Positions 9,523 to 20,402 are shown, counted from the first letter of the stretch. The stretch is 64,000 bases of DNA from Aliivibrio sp. S4MY1 (GCF_028765545.1 NZ_JARACP010000006.1:203703-267702), one strand, 5' to 3'. The notes: generated by a model from the sequence alone, not told the origin. A program made the numbers and translations.

Positions 9523-10950
9523 ATGCTAAAGAAATATTTATTAATGGTTGAGGATACCGCTTCAGTAGCAGCTTTATATCGCTCTTACCTTAATCCCTTA
9601 GGTTTCGATATTGATGTTGTTGCTAAAGGGGGGGATGCTATTGTAAAAATTGAAGAAAGAACCCCTGATCTAGTTTTACTTGATTTGCGTTTGCCTGATA
9701 TGACTGGCTTTGAAGTATTAACAGAGATTAGAAAAAACAGTAAAGATATTCCCGTGGTTTTAATGACTGCCCATGGTTCTATTGATGCTGCAGTTGAAGC
9801 AATGCAATTGGGCGCTCAGGATTTTTTAATTAAACCCTGTGAGGCCGACCGATTAAGGGTTACCGTAAATAACGCACTTCGACAAGCTCAAAAATACCAA
9901 GATGAAGCAAAAGGGAGTCCAAATAAAACCAATAAACAATATCAAGGTTTTATTGGGAGTAGCTCTCAAATGAATAAAGTGTACCGAACGATTGATTCTG
10001 CAGCTTCGAGTAAAGCGACTATTTTTATTACTGGTGAATCCGGTACAGGTAAAGAAGTGTGTGCAGAGGCCATTCATGCTGCAAGTAAGCGCTATGAAGG
10101 CCCTTTTATTGCGATAAACTGCGCGGCAATACCAAAAGACTTAATCGAAAGTGAGCTGTTTGGTCATGTTAAAGGAGCATTTACTGGTGCTTCCGTTGAT
10201 CGAAAAGGGGCAGCAGAACAGGCCGATGGGGGGACACTTTTTTTAGACGAATTGTGTGAAATGGATTTGGATTTACAGACCAAACTATTACGTTTTATTC
10301 AAACAGGTACATTTCAAAAAGTAGGCTCTTCTAAAATGAGCCGAGTAGATGTTCGTTTTGTTTGTGCGACGAATAGAGATCCGTGGCTTGAAGTCCAAGA
10401 AGGGCGGTTTCGTGAAGACCTTTATTATCGACTTCATGTTATCCCACTGACTTTGCCACCGTTGCGTGATCGTGGCAATGATATTATAGAGATTGCCCAC
10501 TCTATTCTTGGCCATTTTTCAAATGAAGAAGGACGTGAATTTATTACTTTTAGTCCAGAAGTCACTGAAAGGTTTTTGCATTATGATTGGCCTGGTAATG
10601 TCCGTCAGTTACAAAATGTCATTAGAAACGTAGTGGTATTAAATAGAGGTAAAGAAGTCGAACTATCGATGCTTCCACCACCATTGTCCATTGAGCCTAA
10701 GATTGGTTCAAATATTGCATCAGTAGAAGACATAAGTAGTGATCTGGCAGCGCATAATAATACGGAAAGTGCGCTTTATAGTCTTAGTGGGGATAGTCGT
10801 GATGGCATTGTTCCATTGTGGCAATCAGAAAAGAAGATCATTGAATCTGCAATTGTTCTATGTGATGGAAATATACCGCAGGCAGCTAAATGCTTAGAGG
10901 TCAGCCCATCAACGTTATATAGAAAATTACAATCATGGAATAAAAAATAA
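9523..10950 (+). CDS. luxO: Quorum-sensing sigma-54 response regulator LuxO
   Basis: NtrC-type regulator that, when phosphorylated through LuxU at low cell density, switches on qrr1. Residues 1-125 form the receiver domain, with acidic residues at 10-11, the phospho-acceptor Asp54 in [10 protein letters not shown] and the conserved Lys of LIKPCEADR. The AAA+ domain has Walker A GESGTGKE near 170 and the sigma-54 contact loop GAFTGA near 225. A Fis-type helix-turn-helix ([21 protein letters not shown]) ends the protein. An in-frame TAA lies four codons before this ATG, fixing the start. luxU follows after 14 bp. Confidence 0.97.
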   Translation: MLKKYLLMVEDTASVAALYRSYLNPLGFDIDVVAKGGDAIVKIEERTPDLVLLDLRLPDMTGFEVLTEIRKNSKDIPVVLMTAHGSIDAAVEAMQLGAQDFLIKPCEADRLRVTVNNALRQAQKYQDEAKGSPNKTNKQYQGFIGSSSQMNKVYRTIDSAASSKATIFITGESGTGKEVCAEAIHAASKRYEGPFIAINCAAIPKDLIESELFGHVKGAFTGASVDRKGAAEQADGGTLFLDELCEMDLDLQTKLLRFIQTGTFQKVGSSKMSRVDVRFVCATNRDPWLEVQEGRFREDLYYRLHVIPLTLPPLRDRGNDIIEIAHSILGHFSNEEGREFITFSPEVTERFLHYDWPGNVRQLQNVIRNVVVLNRGKEVELSMLPPPLSIEPKIGSNIASVEDISSDLAAHNNTESALYSLSGDSRDGIVPLWQSEKKIIESAIVLCDGNIPQAAKCLEVSPSTLYRKLQSWNKK

Positions 10951-10964
10951 CAGAGGACGCTACT

Positions 10965-11309
10965 GTGAGTCAGTATATAAATCAAATAGCGGTGAATCAA
11001 TTAGTCCAAGAAGTTGGAGGTGAGAATGTTCCTTTTCTTTTTGGTATTTTTTGCGACGAGTTAGATGAGTTTATTGATACGCTTACTACTCAGCCTGAAA
11101 TTGAGAAGGTAAGAGAGATAAGTCACTGCTTAAAAAGCAGCGCAGGTAGCTTTGGTGCTGATAAGCTGGCAATGATGGCTATTCATATTGAAGAGAAAGC
11201 AAAGACAGAGCAAAAAGAGTGGATCGAGCGCAATATCTCCGAATTTGTCAATATTGCGCGTGGAACTGAATTGGCTTATCGTGAATTATTAATGAAACAA
11301 GCGTATTAA
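10965..11309 (+). CDS. luxU: Phosphorelay protein LuxU
   Basis: Histidine phosphotransfer (HPt) protein that carries phosphate between the quorum-sensing sensor kinases (LuxQ, LuxN/AinR type) and LuxO. The 114-residue all-helical product has the HPt signature REISHCLKSSAGSFGADKL with the phosphorylated His at position 54. Translation starts at GTG, preceded by AGAGGA. The gene is in an operon with luxO. Its stop codon overlaps the stop of the convergent yvcK-like gene by four bases, so there is no intergenic terminator between them. Confidence 0.95.
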   Translation: MSQYINQIAVNQLVQEVGGENVPFLFGIFCDELDEFIDTLTTQPEIEKVREISHCLKSSAGSFGADKLAMMAIHIEEKAKTEQKEWIERNISEFVNIARGTELAYRELLMKQAY

Positions 11310-12184
11310 TCCAATAAGTTGATTATGGCTTGTTTTAGTTTATCTCTATCGTGTCGCCAGTCATGATTCAGCGACGCTAAATCTGTGGTTTTACAATCGT
11401 ATTCTTGTTGTAATTCCACTAGTTCTTTATCGGTTAAGATGACGTCCACTTTTCTTCCTAAACAAGCACGCTCACACCATTCAAGCATCATCTTGTGATC
11501 CATTTTTCCTGCTGGGCCAAACTCTTTTGATAAGTTGTCAATAAAGACGACCTTCGCGGTATTATTTTCTCCAATAGCTTTGCCTAATCCAGTCAACAGC
11601 AGTGGTGGCATGATACTGGTTAAGAAACTTCCAGGACCTAATAAAATTAAATCAGCTTTTTTCACCGCCTCAATGGCTTCGAATGTAGCAGGAACTTCTG
11701 GGTCTAAAAAAAGACGTAAAGGAAGTTCACTCATCTCATCAATATTGGTTTCACCAGATATTTTACGTAAATCAGCCGTTAATGCGCCTAAATCAGACGG
11801 GTGTTCAGACATTGGTATTATTTGTGTTTCTACTTTTAGCATGTCACGAATAAGATTGATGGCATCTAAAGGGCGAACGCTAAGGTTATCTAATGCGGTG
11901 AGCATTAAATTTCCAAGATTATGACCGTGTAATTCACCTTGTCCTTTAAAGCGGTATTCAAACATCATTGAGCTGATAGATGGGTCAGTAATTAGCTGAT
12001 TTATACAGTTACGGGTATCTCCCCATGCAATACCTCCTTGGCACTCTCTAATTCGGCCTGTTGAGCCACCATTATCTGTGGTGGCAACGATTCCCGTTGC
12101 ATTTTTGCCAAAATCGCTTAATGCAGCAAGTACACGGCCTAAGCCATGCCCGCCTCCGATAGCAACAATTTGATGTTCATTCAT
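11306..12184 (-). CDS. yvcK: YvcK/CofD-like gluconeogenesis factor family protein
   Basis: Cytoplasmic protein of the CofD/YvcK fold. B. subtilis YvcK binds UDP-sugars and links carbon metabolism to cell-wall synthesis; E. coli YbhK is the closest enterobacterial namesake. Seen here: the N-terminal nucleotide loop IVAIGGGHGLGRVLAAL, TTDNGGSTGRIR near residue 38, the family GELHGHNLGNLML near 85 and LLGPGSFLTSIMPPLLL near 185. The 292-residue length is typical for the short gamma-proteobacterial type. Molecular activity in vibrios is not evident from sequence. It is encoded just downstream of luxU on the opposite strand, a conserved Vibrio arrangement as far as I recall. Confidence 0.85.
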   Translation of the reverse strand: MNEHQIVAIGGGHGLGRVLAALSDFGKNATGIVATTDNGGSTGRIRECQGGIAWGDTRNCINQLITDPSISSMMFEYRFKGQGELHGHNLGNLMLTALDNLSVRPLDAINLIRDMLKVETQIIPMSEHPSDLGALTADLRKISGETNIDEMSELPLRLFLDPEVPATFEAIEAVKKADLILLGPGSFLTSIMPPLLLTGLGKAIGENNTAKVVFIDNLSKEFGPAGKMDHKMMLEWCERACLGRKVDVILTDKELVELQQEYDCKTTDLASLNHDWRHDRDKLKQAIINLLD

Positions 12185-12447
12185 AGCATTTACTTTATTC
12201 GAATTAGTATTACTTGCAGTGTCGTGGATCTAGAAAGTGAGGACAAGCAATCATTATGTAAATGTTGAATTAATCACAGTTTGAAGACTGAATAAGCGCA
12301 TAAAAATAACATTTATCAAACAAAATAGAGAAATTTCGAAGAAATATGAAAAAAATTGGAAAACCACAGAAATATTGAGTATTTTAATAAGAGCGCCAAC
12401 TTAATCATTAGCGATGGATTAATCTATCGTCTATTAGGTTTGGTTGC

Positions 12448-12572
12448 CATAACTCCGAGCTCAAGCTGCTAAGTTGTTTTTAAGAAGCACTCAATATGTA
12501 GCGTGAGCCAGTGACAATTCGGTCACAAGGGTTTGTTTGGAAATGAACAAGCCTCCCGTGTTTGGAAAGGTG
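12448..12572 (+). ncRNA. Molybdenum-cofactor (Moco) riboswitch
   Basis: The moaA leader resembles the Moco RNA motif of E. coli moaA, most clearly in its 3' part. A GTGAC / GTCAC hairpin (12511-12526) precedes GGGTTTGTT / AACAAGCC around a GGAAA loop (12529-12553), and then comes GCCTCCCGTGTTTGGAAAGG. In E. coli this last stretch (GCCTCCCGTATCTGGAAAGG) joins the aptamer to the ribosome site, so ligand binding can block moaA translation. The AAGGTG here is likewise the ribosome site of the GTG start at 12577. The left boundary is approximate. Upstream of it, 12185-12447 shows no gene. Confidence 0.85.
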
Positions 12573-12576
12573 TTCC

Positions 12577-13566
12577 GTGGCGAAACAATTCGAAGATAAT
12601 TTTAATCGTAAGTTCTACTACTTGCGGTTGTCGATTACAGACGTCTGTAATTTTAAATGTACTTATTGTTTACCTGATGGTTATAGGCCTGAAAATGGTA
12701 GACGTGAGTCCTTCCTTGAGCTTGATGAAATCAAACGTACAGTAAGTGCGTTTGCTCGTTGTGGTACGTCAAAAGTACGTATAACAGGCGGAGAACCAAG
12801 TCTGCGTAAAGATTTTACTGAGATCATTCGTACCGTAGCCTCACAGCCAGGTATAACCAAAGTAGCCACTACGACTAATGGTTATCGTATGGAGAAGCAT
12901 GTTGCTGAATGGCGAGAAGCAGGCCTTACAGATATTAATGTCAGTGTTGATAGTTTAAATCCTAATATGTTTTATCAGATCACAGGTGAAAATAAATTCG
13001 CCGACGTTATGGCTGGTATTGATAAGGCAATCGAAGTGGGCTTTAAGCAGGTAAAAGTTAATACTGTTCTACTTAAAGATCTTAATAGCACCGAATTACC
13101 TCTATTTTTAAAGTGGATTCAAACTCGTCCAATTCAATTACGTTTTATTGAATTAATGCAAACGGGTGAAATGAACGATCTATTTAAAAATCATCATCAG
13201 TCTGGTGTGTCTATTCGTAATCATTTAATTGCTAATAATTGGATATTGAAACCACGCGGTGAAAGTGATGGTCCTGCTCAAGTCTTTACTCACCCTGATT
13301 ATATGGGTGAGATTGGTTTGATCATGCCGTATGAAAAAGATTTCTGCCAAAGCTGTAATCGATTACGTGTATCAGCAAAAGGCAAATTACATATGTGCTT
13401 GTTTGGTGATTATGGCGTCGATTTGCGTGAATTACTGCAAGAAGACGGACAACAAGATGAGTTAATTCAACGTATTCAAACTCAACTAGATAATAAAGCA
13501 GAAGGCCACTTTTTACATGATGGCCACGCTGGAATGACCCCACACTTAGCCTCTATTGGCGGATAA
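12577..13566 (+). CDS. moaA: GTP 3',8-cyclase MoaA
   Basis: Radical SAM enzyme that starts molybdopterin synthesis by converting GTP to 3',8-cyclo-GTP. The N-terminal radical-SAM motif is CNFKCTYC near residue 24. The second, C-terminal cluster motif is [18 protein letters not shown], and the catalytically important Gly-Gly ends the protein (SIGG). I chose the GTG at 12577: it yields [20 protein letters not shown], matching the E. coli N-terminus and its 329-residue length, and it follows AAGGTG. A TTG at 12562 would place the start inside the riboswitch expression platform. First gene of moaACDE. Confidence 0.96.
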   Translation: MAKQFEDNFNRKFYYLRLSITDVCNFKCTYCLPDGYRPENGRRESFLELDEIKRTVSAFARCGTSKVRITGGEPSLRKDFTEIIRTVASQPGITKVATTTNGYRMEKHVAEWREAGLTDINVSVDSLNPNMFYQITGENKFADVMAGIDKAIEVGFKQVKVNTVLLKDLNSTELPLFLKWIQTRPIQLRFIELMQTGEMNDLFKNHHQSGVSIRNHLIANNWILKPRGESDGPAQVFTHPDYMGEIGLIMPYEKDFCQSCNRLRVSAKGKLHMCLFGDYGVDLRELLQEDGQQDELIQRIQTQLDNKAEGHFLHDGHAGMTPHLASIGG

Positions 13567-13578
13567 TAAAGAAGAATT

Positions 13579-14058
13579 ATGTCAAATTTTACTCATATTA
13601 ATGCCTCTGGTGAGGCGAACATGGTTGATGTTTCAGCTAAACAAGAAACAGTGCGAGAAGCGCGTGCCGAAGCGTTTGTTCATATGGCTCCTGAAACGTT
13701 AAAACTGATTGTTTCAGGCTCTCACCATAAAGGTGATGTGTTTGCGACAGCTCGTATTGCTGGTATTCAAGCGGCTAAAAAAACATGGGATCTTATTCCA
13801 CTGTGCCACCCATTACTGCTAACTAAAGTTGAAGTTCAGCTTGAAGCGATTGAAGCAGAAAACATGGTTCGTATTGAATCTGTGTGTAAATTAGCGGGTA
13901 AAACAGGCGTTGAGATGGAAGCATTAACAGCGGCATCGGTTGCTGCATTAACCATCTATGATATGTGTAAAGCGGTTCAAAAAGACATGGTTATTGGTCA
14001 GGTTCGTTTATTAGAAAAGACGGGCGGTAAATCTGGACATTTTAAGGCAGACGCATGA
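13579..14058 (+). CDS. moaC: Cyclic pyranopterin monophosphate synthase MoaC
   Basis: Second step of molybdopterin synthesis: it turns the MoaA product into cyclic pyranopterin monophosphate. The 159-residue protein has the family stretches [18 protein letters not shown] at the N-terminus, [13 protein letters not shown] near residue 75 and [24 protein letters not shown] near 113, all active-site regions. It starts 12 bp after moaA. No moaB lies between, unlike E. coli. Its stop overlaps the moaD ATG (ATGA). Confidence 0.97.
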   Translation: MSNFTHINASGEANMVDVSAKQETVREARAEAFVHMAPETLKLIVSGSHHKGDVFATARIAGIQAAKKTWDLIPLCHPLLLTKVEVQLEAIEAENMVRIESVCKLAGKTGVEMEALTAASVAALTIYDMCKAVQKDMVIGQVRLLEKTGGKSGHFKADA

Positions 14059-14300
14059 TTACAGTATTATTTTTCGCACAAACAAAAGAGTTAGTAGGTA
14101 CTGACAAACTTGAGTTAACAGGCGATTACGCAACTGCCGAACAGATCCGTGAAGAGTTAAGTAAAAAAGAAGGCAAATGGGATTTAGCGCTAGAGAAAGG
14201 CAAATTATTGGTTGCTATTAATCAAACGATTTCAAGTTTAGATTCAGCGGTTGCTGACGGTGATGAGATTGCTTTCTTCCCTCCAGTGACTGGTGGTTAA
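14055..14300 (+). CDS. moaD: Molybdopterin synthase small subunit MoaD
   Basis: Ubiquitin-like sulfur carrier. The 81-residue product ends in FFPPVTGG; the C-terminal Gly-Gly is adenylated by MoeB and carries the thiocarboxylate that supplies the dithiolene sulfurs. Its start overlaps the moaC stop and its own stop is one base before the moaE ATG, so the three genes are translationally coupled. Confidence 0.96.
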   Translation: MITVLFFAQTKELVGTDKLELTGDYATAEQIREELSKKEGKWDLALEKGKLLVAINQTISSLDSAVADGDEIAFFPPVTGG

Positions 14301-14301
14301 T

Positions 14302-14748
14302 ATGATTTCAGTTCAAGAACATGATTTTAATGTTGGAGATGAATATCAATTATTAGCAGAAGGAACAGCTGCAGGTGCAGTGGTTACTTTTATTGGTAAA
14401 GTTCGAGACATGAACCTTGGTGATGATGTGACAGGGCTGTCTCTAGAGCATTACCCAGGAATGACCGAAAAGTCTCTTAACGATATTGTTGCACAAGCTA
14501 AAGCACGTTGGCCATTACTTAAAGTAAAGGTGATTCACCGAGTAGGTGACTTAGAACTTGGTGATCAAATTGTCTTTGTTGGTGTATCAAGTGCCCATCG
14601 CGGTGCTGCATTTGATTCGTGTGAATTCATTATGGATTACTTAAAAACAAATGCACCGTTCTGGAAAAAAGAACGAACAACAAAAGAAGTGCGTTGGGTT
14701 GAATCAAGAGACACAGATAAATCAGCGGCGCAGCGTTGGGAAAAGTAA
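14302..14748 (+). CDS. moaE: Molybdopterin synthase catalytic subunit MoaE
   Basis: Catalytic subunit that, with MoaD, inserts sulfur into cyclic pyranopterin monophosphate. Family features are GAVVTFIGKVRDMNLGDDV near residue 30, LEHYPGMTEK near 55, the HRVGDLELGD and SSAHRGAAFDSCEFIMDYLK stretches, and FWKKERTTK with the catalytic Lys residues near 120. The ATG at 14302 gives 148 residues, matching E. coli (150); a GTG at 14293 inside moaD would add three residues and is less likely. It ends the operon before a strong hairpin. Confidence 0.96.
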   Translation: MISVQEHDFNVGDEYQLLAEGTAAGAVVTFIGKVRDMNLGDDVTGLSLEHYPGMTEKSLNDIVAQAKARWPLLKVKVIHRVGDLELGDQIVFVGVSSAHRGAAFDSCEFIMDYLKTNAPFWKKERTTKEVRWVESRDTDKSAAQRWEK

Positions 14749-14775
14749 TTCTTTAATAGTAAAAGAATAAAGAAT

Positions 14776-14815
14776 AAAAAAGGGAAGAGAGCATATGCTG
14801 TCTTCCCTTTTTCTA
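14776..14815 (+). terminator. Terminator after moaE (probably bidirectional)
   Basis: AAAGGGAAGA ... TCTTCCCTTT forms a stem around GAGCATATGCTG, with T runs on both strands, between convergent moaE and the ATP-grasp gene. Confidence 0.85.
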
Positions 14816-14845
14816 TTTAGCTTGTGCTAGTAGAGTACGTGCTTG

Positions 14846-15811
14846 TTATTTATTATAAATACCAAACTGTTCCATAGCGTAAGCAACACGAGCTTCAGGT
14901 GTTGGGTAAGGGACGGTTTCTTCCAAGCTCTCAATATGTTTTAAGCGAGGTAGTAGTCCTGTACCATTCGCTATTTGAATCGCTAAACCTGGGCGAGCAT
15001 TAAGTTCAAGTACCATTGGACCATAAACTTTATCTAAAACCATATCCGTTCCCATATAGCCAAGGCCTGTCATTTCCCATGCACTTGATGCAAGAGTCAG
15101 CAGTTTATGCCAATGTGGAACCTCTAAAGTATTCAATAGTTTGCCCGTATCAGGGTGCTTTTCAACAGGTAAGTCAAACTGTACAGCGCGTACAGCTTTA
15201 CCTGTACCAATATCGATCCCTACACCAACCGCACCTTGGTGTAGGTTAGCTTTACCATCAGAGTCAGTGGTTGATAAACGCATCATCGCCATGACAGGGT
15301 AGCCTTTAAATACAATAATTCGTACATCAGGCACGCCTTCGTAACTGAAGCCATCAAACACATTGTCAAATTGGATCAAATTTTCAATCATTGCCACGTC
15401 ATTTTTTCCACCAAGGGAGAAAAGGCCTGCCAATGTATTGGTAATATGACGTTCAACATCTTGCTTATTTGCTTCTGCGCCAGAAGGCTTGTAATACACA
15501 CCATCTTTATGAGAGGTAATAACTAAAATACCTTTACCACCACTGCCTTGAGCTGGTTTGATAACAAACCCAGGCCAATCTTTAACGATATCGTGAATGT
15601 TTTTTACTTCAGCTTGGCTATCAATCACACCGATAAGTTTAGGCACTGTTGCCCCTGCTTTTTCGGCAATGATTTTTGTTTTTAACTTATCATCAACTAA
15701 TGGGTACTTGCTACGATCATTGTAACGGCCTATGTAGCTGCCGTTACGCTGATTCATTCCCATGATCCCTTTAGCTTTTAGTTTTGACGGAGACGTAAAT
15801 CTACTAAACAT
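14846..15811 (-). CDS. ATP-grasp ligase, RimK-related alpha-L-glutamate ligase-like
   Basis: A 321-residue ATP-grasp protein related to RimK, which adds glutamate to peptide or protein C-termini. Seen: DDKLKTKIIAEKAGATVPKL near residue 40, the ATP-binding WPGFVIKPAQGSGGKGILVI near 80, the Mg-binding LELNARPGLAIQIANG near 280, and a basic N-terminus. It starts 3 bp after the transglutaminase-like gene and follows a periplasmic-type protease gene. Iyer, Aravind and colleagues (work on amidoligases) predicted that this conserved trio makes or attaches a peptide tag. The substrate is unknown, and no rimK ribosomal context is present. Confidence 0.85.
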   Translation of the reverse strand: MFSRFTSPSKLKAKGIMGMNQRNGSYIGRYNDRSKYPLVDDKLKTKIIAEKAGATVPKLIGVIDSQAEVKNIHDIVKDWPGFVIKPAQGSGGKGILVITSHKDGVYYKPSGAEANKQDVERHITNTLAGLFSLGGKNDVAMIENLIQFDNVFDGFSYEGVPDVRIIVFKGYPVMAMMRLSTTDSDGKANLHQGAVGVGIDIGTGKAVRAVQFDLPVEKHPDTGKLLNTLEVPHWHKLLTLASSAWEMTGLGYMGTDMVLDKVYGPMVLELNARPGLAIQIANGTGLLPRLKHIESLEETVPYPTPEARVAYAMEQFGIYNK

Positions 15812-15814
15812 AAG

Positions 15815-17323
15815 TTAGTCCTCCGCTAAAGGCTTAAAGCGACGAAGCTCACTTAAACGGTAACCCGTGTAGTTACCAAGCATTAGGATAACCGCTAGGA
15901 TAATCAGCTGAACACCAATAAAGTTAAATGTTAAGTGCTGTACAAACGGGTTTGTCATTGCGATATAAATCAAAATTGCAGTTAACAATGAACCACCACC
16001 TTGTGTCGCCACTTCTTTCCAGCCTTCTTCTTCCCAAAGGATAGACATACGTTCAACCGTCCAAGATAGAATAATCATAGGGAAGAAAGTAATACTTAAC
16101 CCAGCGGTTAAACCAATCTTAAAGGCAACAATCGTAAAGATTGATATGATCATAATGACGGTGATTATCACCGCGGAGATCCTTGCTACCAGAAGTAGGT
16201 TGAGTTTAGATAAGTAGCTACGAATAACCAAACCAGTACCAACAATTAGTAAGAAACCAACAATACCAGTGACTAGCTGAGTTTGTACAAAAGCAACAGC
16301 AATAAGTACTGGCATGAAAGTACCAGAGGTTTTTAAACCGACAATAACTCGTAAGAAAACAACCATTAACGCACCAATAGGAATAAGCATGATGGTTTTA
16401 AACATCGACTGCTCTTCAAGAGGTAAGCTATGGATAGAGAAGTTTAATAGGTTATCAGCTTCTACTTTTTTCTCGGTTGCCGCTGTTGGTGATATTTCTT
16501 GTGCAATCATTGAGAAGTTAATTTGGCTGTTTTTACCGCCAACAACATCTAATAGAGAGACATTGGTTTCATCCCAAAGCAGTAAGTTCGTAGGTTGTCC
16601 TTGCTCACCAGTCTCAGGATTGAATAGTTGCCACTTTTCACCATTCCATACTTCAATCATGTGTTGTACAGATTGGCGACGACGCCCATCTTCTAACCAA
16701 AGAGCACCTACGATTTTATTATGAATCGCTTCGTAGCTTAATAATTTAGAAACGGCTTGGACTTTGGTTAAGTCATTTAGAAGTAAAGAGGCATTTTGAT
16801 TATCAGGATCATTAAATTGCTTAATTAGTTCACGAGTTAGTGTGATGTCATCAGAAGAACGAGCTCTTGCTTGATCTAATAATGATATAGCCGCAGCTTC
16901 GTGTGGTCCCTCAAAAGTAACCGCTTCTGGTTTCTCTGATTTAGGTGGCTCAATAGTCGCTTCTGCGAATGGGTCAACTAAAATTTGAGTCTTATAATAA
17001 AGGGTTTGTGGCCCGTCGGCTTGGCGAATAGTCCATTCGGCACGGCGTCCATGCTCTGTCGTTAAATAAGCAATACCGTAGCCTGGAGAAGATGCACTCT
17101 CATCGACAATAGTAAAGCCGGCTTGGTTTTGTGGGGCAGCCATAGATACTTTTACTGGTTTATTGACTGCATCAAATTGAATTCGGGCTTCTACATCCCA
17201 AACTTGGCTTCTTTCACCGGGCGTCCAAGGTACTCCGTATGAGTCATGGCGTAACCAACTTAATGTAAGCCCCGCGACAATTAATAGTGAAATAAGAAAA
17301 TAAAAAGGCACTCTTGATGGCAT
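15815..17323 (-). CDS. Inactive transglutaminase-like protein with 7 membrane helices
   Basis: A 502-residue inner-membrane protein. An N-terminal helix (about 5-25) is followed by a periplasmic domain (about 30-290) with transglutaminase-like fold features: LLSYEAIHNKIVGALWLEDGR, then IEVWNGEKWQLFNPETGE. The catalytic Cys and His are not evident, hence 'inactive'. Residues ~305-490 contain seven hydrophobic helices. It matches the 'inactive transglutaminase fused to 7 transmembrane helices' family. It may bind a peptide in the periplasm and signal or present it to the cytoplasmic ATP-grasp ligase encoded 3 bp downstream; that is inference. Confidence 0.85.
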   Translation of the reverse strand: MPSRVPFYFLISLLIVAGLTLSWLRHDSYGVPWTPGERSQVWDVEARIQFDAVNKPVKVSMAAPQNQAGFTIVDESASSPGYGIAYLTTEHGRRAEWTIRQADGPQTLYYKTQILVDPFAEATIEPPKSEKPEAVTFEGPHEAAAISLLDQARARSSDDITLTRELIKQFNDPDNQNASLLLNDLTKVQAVSKLLSYEAIHNKIVGALWLEDGRRRQSVQHMIEVWNGEKWQLFNPETGEQGQPTNLLLWDETNVSLLDVVGGKNSQINFSMIAQEISPTAATEKKVEADNLLNFSIHSLPLEEQSMFKTIMLIPIGALMVVFLRVIVGLKTSGTFMPVLIAVAFVQTQLVTGIVGFLLIVGTGLVIRSYLSKLNLLLVARISAVIITVIMIISIFTIVAFKIGLTAGLSITFFPMIILSWTVERMSILWEEEGWKEVATQGGGSLLTAILIYIAMTNPFVQHLTFNFIGVQLIILAVILMLGNYTGYRLSELRRFKPLAED

Positions 17324-17431
17324 AACGTCCTCGTTGTAATAGCATATCGAAAAGATAATTATAATTGTAATTCAAGCGGCAAATTATGCTACTAACATAT
17401 TGAATAAATTACCGCTTATTTGAGGTAGGAG

Positions 17432-18199
17432 CTATTTTTTGCTTTGAACAAACTCTTTACTGACGTCAATAACAGCAATATCTTGTATAAACTCACGACC
17501 AAGTAAAACAGAATGAGTCATGTGAGATCGGTCAGCAAGAGTAAACTGAACTTTTTCATGGATTGCCCCAAGTTTGATCCAAAGTTCAACAACCGGGCGA
17601 CGTTCTGCTTCTTCTGTGGTTGATTGACGAATTTTAACGTTACGAATCACCGGTGCAGTGATCCACTCTAGTTTTCCATCTGCTTGCGTATCTTGGTTGA
17701 TTAGATGGAATCGTACCCATTGAGTACCATTTCGTTCAAACTCTTGAAGATCAACGGCATTAAGAGAAGAGGTTGTTGCCCCTGTATCAATACGAGCAGT
17801 AAATTGCTGCTTAATATCAGCAATTTCAACATTTTCAATCGCACCTAAAATTAAGGTGTCTTTCAATGATTGAGTTTGCATAGACACAGGAACTGGTGCT
17901 AGGCGAGCTTTTTTAGAGGTGGCTTGCTTAATGCTCGCTTGTATTTTGGTTTGCTCAGATCGAACTATTGATAGCTCTTCTGATACATTCGACAGTTCTT
18001 TTTCTAATGTCGAAATGTAGTCATTTTGCGTCTCAATCTTTGTTTCCATACCATCTAAACGAGTGTTTAGATTGGTTTCCATAGACTTAATGGCTGCAAC
18101 TGTTTCTGTATTATCTGAAGCAATTGGTGCTGCTTGTTGGGTTAGAGCACAGCCAGAAAGGCTTAAAATAGCAACCAGTGGTAAAATTCGTTGGATCAT
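17432..18199 (-). CDS. Lipoprotein with retropepsin-like (RimB/'ATP-dependent zinc protease') domain
   Basis: A 255-residue predicted lipoprotein. The signal peptide ends in the lipobox LSGC, with the lipidated Cys at residue 17. Residues 30-95 form a Gln/Glu-rich coiled coil, and residues ~115-250 form the PF05618 domain. The aspartic-protease motif IDTGATTSSLNA (Asp near 137) and RSHMTHSVLLGREFI mark a retropepsin-like fold; the 'ATP-dependent zinc protease' name is historical. The gene leads the three-gene minus-strand unit, about 110 bp before the membrane gene. A protease matched with a ligase suggests opposing trimming and extension of one peptide substrate. Confidence 0.85.
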   Translation of the reverse strand: MIQRILPLVAILSLSGCALTQQAAPIASDNTETVAAIKSMETNLNTRLDGMETKIETQNDYISTLEKELSNVSEELSIVRSEQTKIQASIKQATSKKARLAPVPVSMQTQSLKDTLILGAIENVEIADIKQQFTARIDTGATTSSLNAVDLQEFERNGTQWVRFHLINQDTQADGKLEWITAPVIRNVKIRQSTTEEAERRPVVELWIKLGAIHEKVQFTLADRSHMTHSVLLGREFIQDIAVIDVSKEFVQSKK

Positions 18200-18278
18200 T
18201 TGATGTTCCGTTGATTTAAATTAACATGGAGATAATAACGATAATAAATAGAGGCGAATAGCCCCTAAATGTTAGCGT

Positions 18279-19253
18279 TTAGTCAGGTTTTTTTGCAATT
18301 AAGATCGCACGCTTAGGAGCAGGGTGGCCTTCAATTGTTTTTGTTGAGTCATTTGGGTCTAGATATTCAGGTAATGAATTGTGTTTCATCCATTCTGTTG
18401 AACGCTGCTCGCCAGTAGTTGTGACACATTCATCTACAATTTTCACATCAACAAAGCCAACGCTTTCAAGCCAGACTTTTAATGCCCGAGCCGATGGGAA
18501 GAAATAAACATTACGCATTTGCGCATAACGATCGACTGGCATTAATACCGCGTTTTCATCACCATCAATAACCAGTGTTTCTAATACTAATTCACCACCA
18601 GCAACTAATTGGTTTTTTAATTGAATTAGATGATCTAATGGAGAACGACGGTGATAAAGAACGCCCATACTAAATACAGTATCAAACGCATTTAATTCAG
18701 GAAGTTGTTCAATCCCTAATGGTAATAGGTGAGCACGTTGGTCATTACCCATTAACTTACGGATAGCTTCAAATTGAATTAAAAATAGATGCGATGGATC
18801 GATACCTACGCATAGGCGAGCTTCTTCACCAAGCATACGCCACATATGATATCCGTTACCACAACCAACATCTAACACTGAGCGATTTTTTAGTGGTGTA
18901 ATGTGAGGCAGCAAACGATCCCACTTCCAGTCTGAGCGCCACTCGGTATCAATGTGGATATCGTGAACTGTAAAAGGCCCTTTACGCCAAGGGTGGAATG
19001 CTTGTAATAAGTTTTCTAATTTTTTACGCTGTCCATCAGCTAAAGGCGTATTATTTGATAACGTTACTGACGTTTTTAAATCAATGTTATCCGCACATCC
19101 TTCAGGGATTTTTTTAAGTGCTTTTGTCCAGCGCTCAATATCACCATGCTCTGCATTTTGCCAATCAGTTAATTGCTGAGGAAGTGTATTCAACCACGGT
19201 TGAAGGATAGTATCTTGAGATATAAGAGTATAAAAATTAGCAAAATTAATCAT
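18279..19253 (-). CDS. cmoB: tRNA U34 carboxymethyltransferase CmoB
   Basis: Transfers a carboxymethyl group from carboxy-S-adenosylmethionine to 5-hydroxyuridine at position 34 of tRNAs, giving the cmo5U wobble base. The 324-residue Rossmann-fold methyltransferase has the SAM motif [16 protein letters not shown] near residue 125, [10 protein letters not shown] before it, and [17 protein letters not shown] near 195, all typical of CmoB. It lies 51 bp after cmoA, which makes the cofactor. The two are always paired, and their order here matches E. coli. Confidence 0.96.
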   Translation of the reverse strand: MINFANFYTLISQDTILQPWLNTLPQQLTDWQNAEHGDIERWTKALKKIPEGCADNIDLKTSVTLSNNTPLADGQRKKLENLLQAFHPWRKGPFTVHDIHIDTEWRSDWKWDRLLPHITPLKNRSVLDVGCGNGYHMWRMLGEEARLCVGIDPSHLFLIQFEAIRKLMGNDQRAHLLPLGIEQLPELNAFDTVFSMGVLYHRRSPLDHLIQLKNQLVAGGELVLETLVIDGDENAVLMPVDRYAQMRNVYFFPSARALKVWLESVGFVDVKIVDECVTTTGEQRSTEWMKHNSLPEYLDPNDSTKTIEGHPAPKRAILIAKKPD

Positions 19254-19304
19254 TGAAGTATCTTAAATTAATAAATAAGTAAAAAAATAAAGGCAATATT
19301 TTGA

Positions 19305-20402
<1,098 letters not shown>

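Noticed and set aside
12562..12576. TTG at 12562 as the moaA start
   Set aside because: It lies inside the Moco riboswitch and upstream of the ribosome site; the GTG at 12577 matches the family N-terminus.
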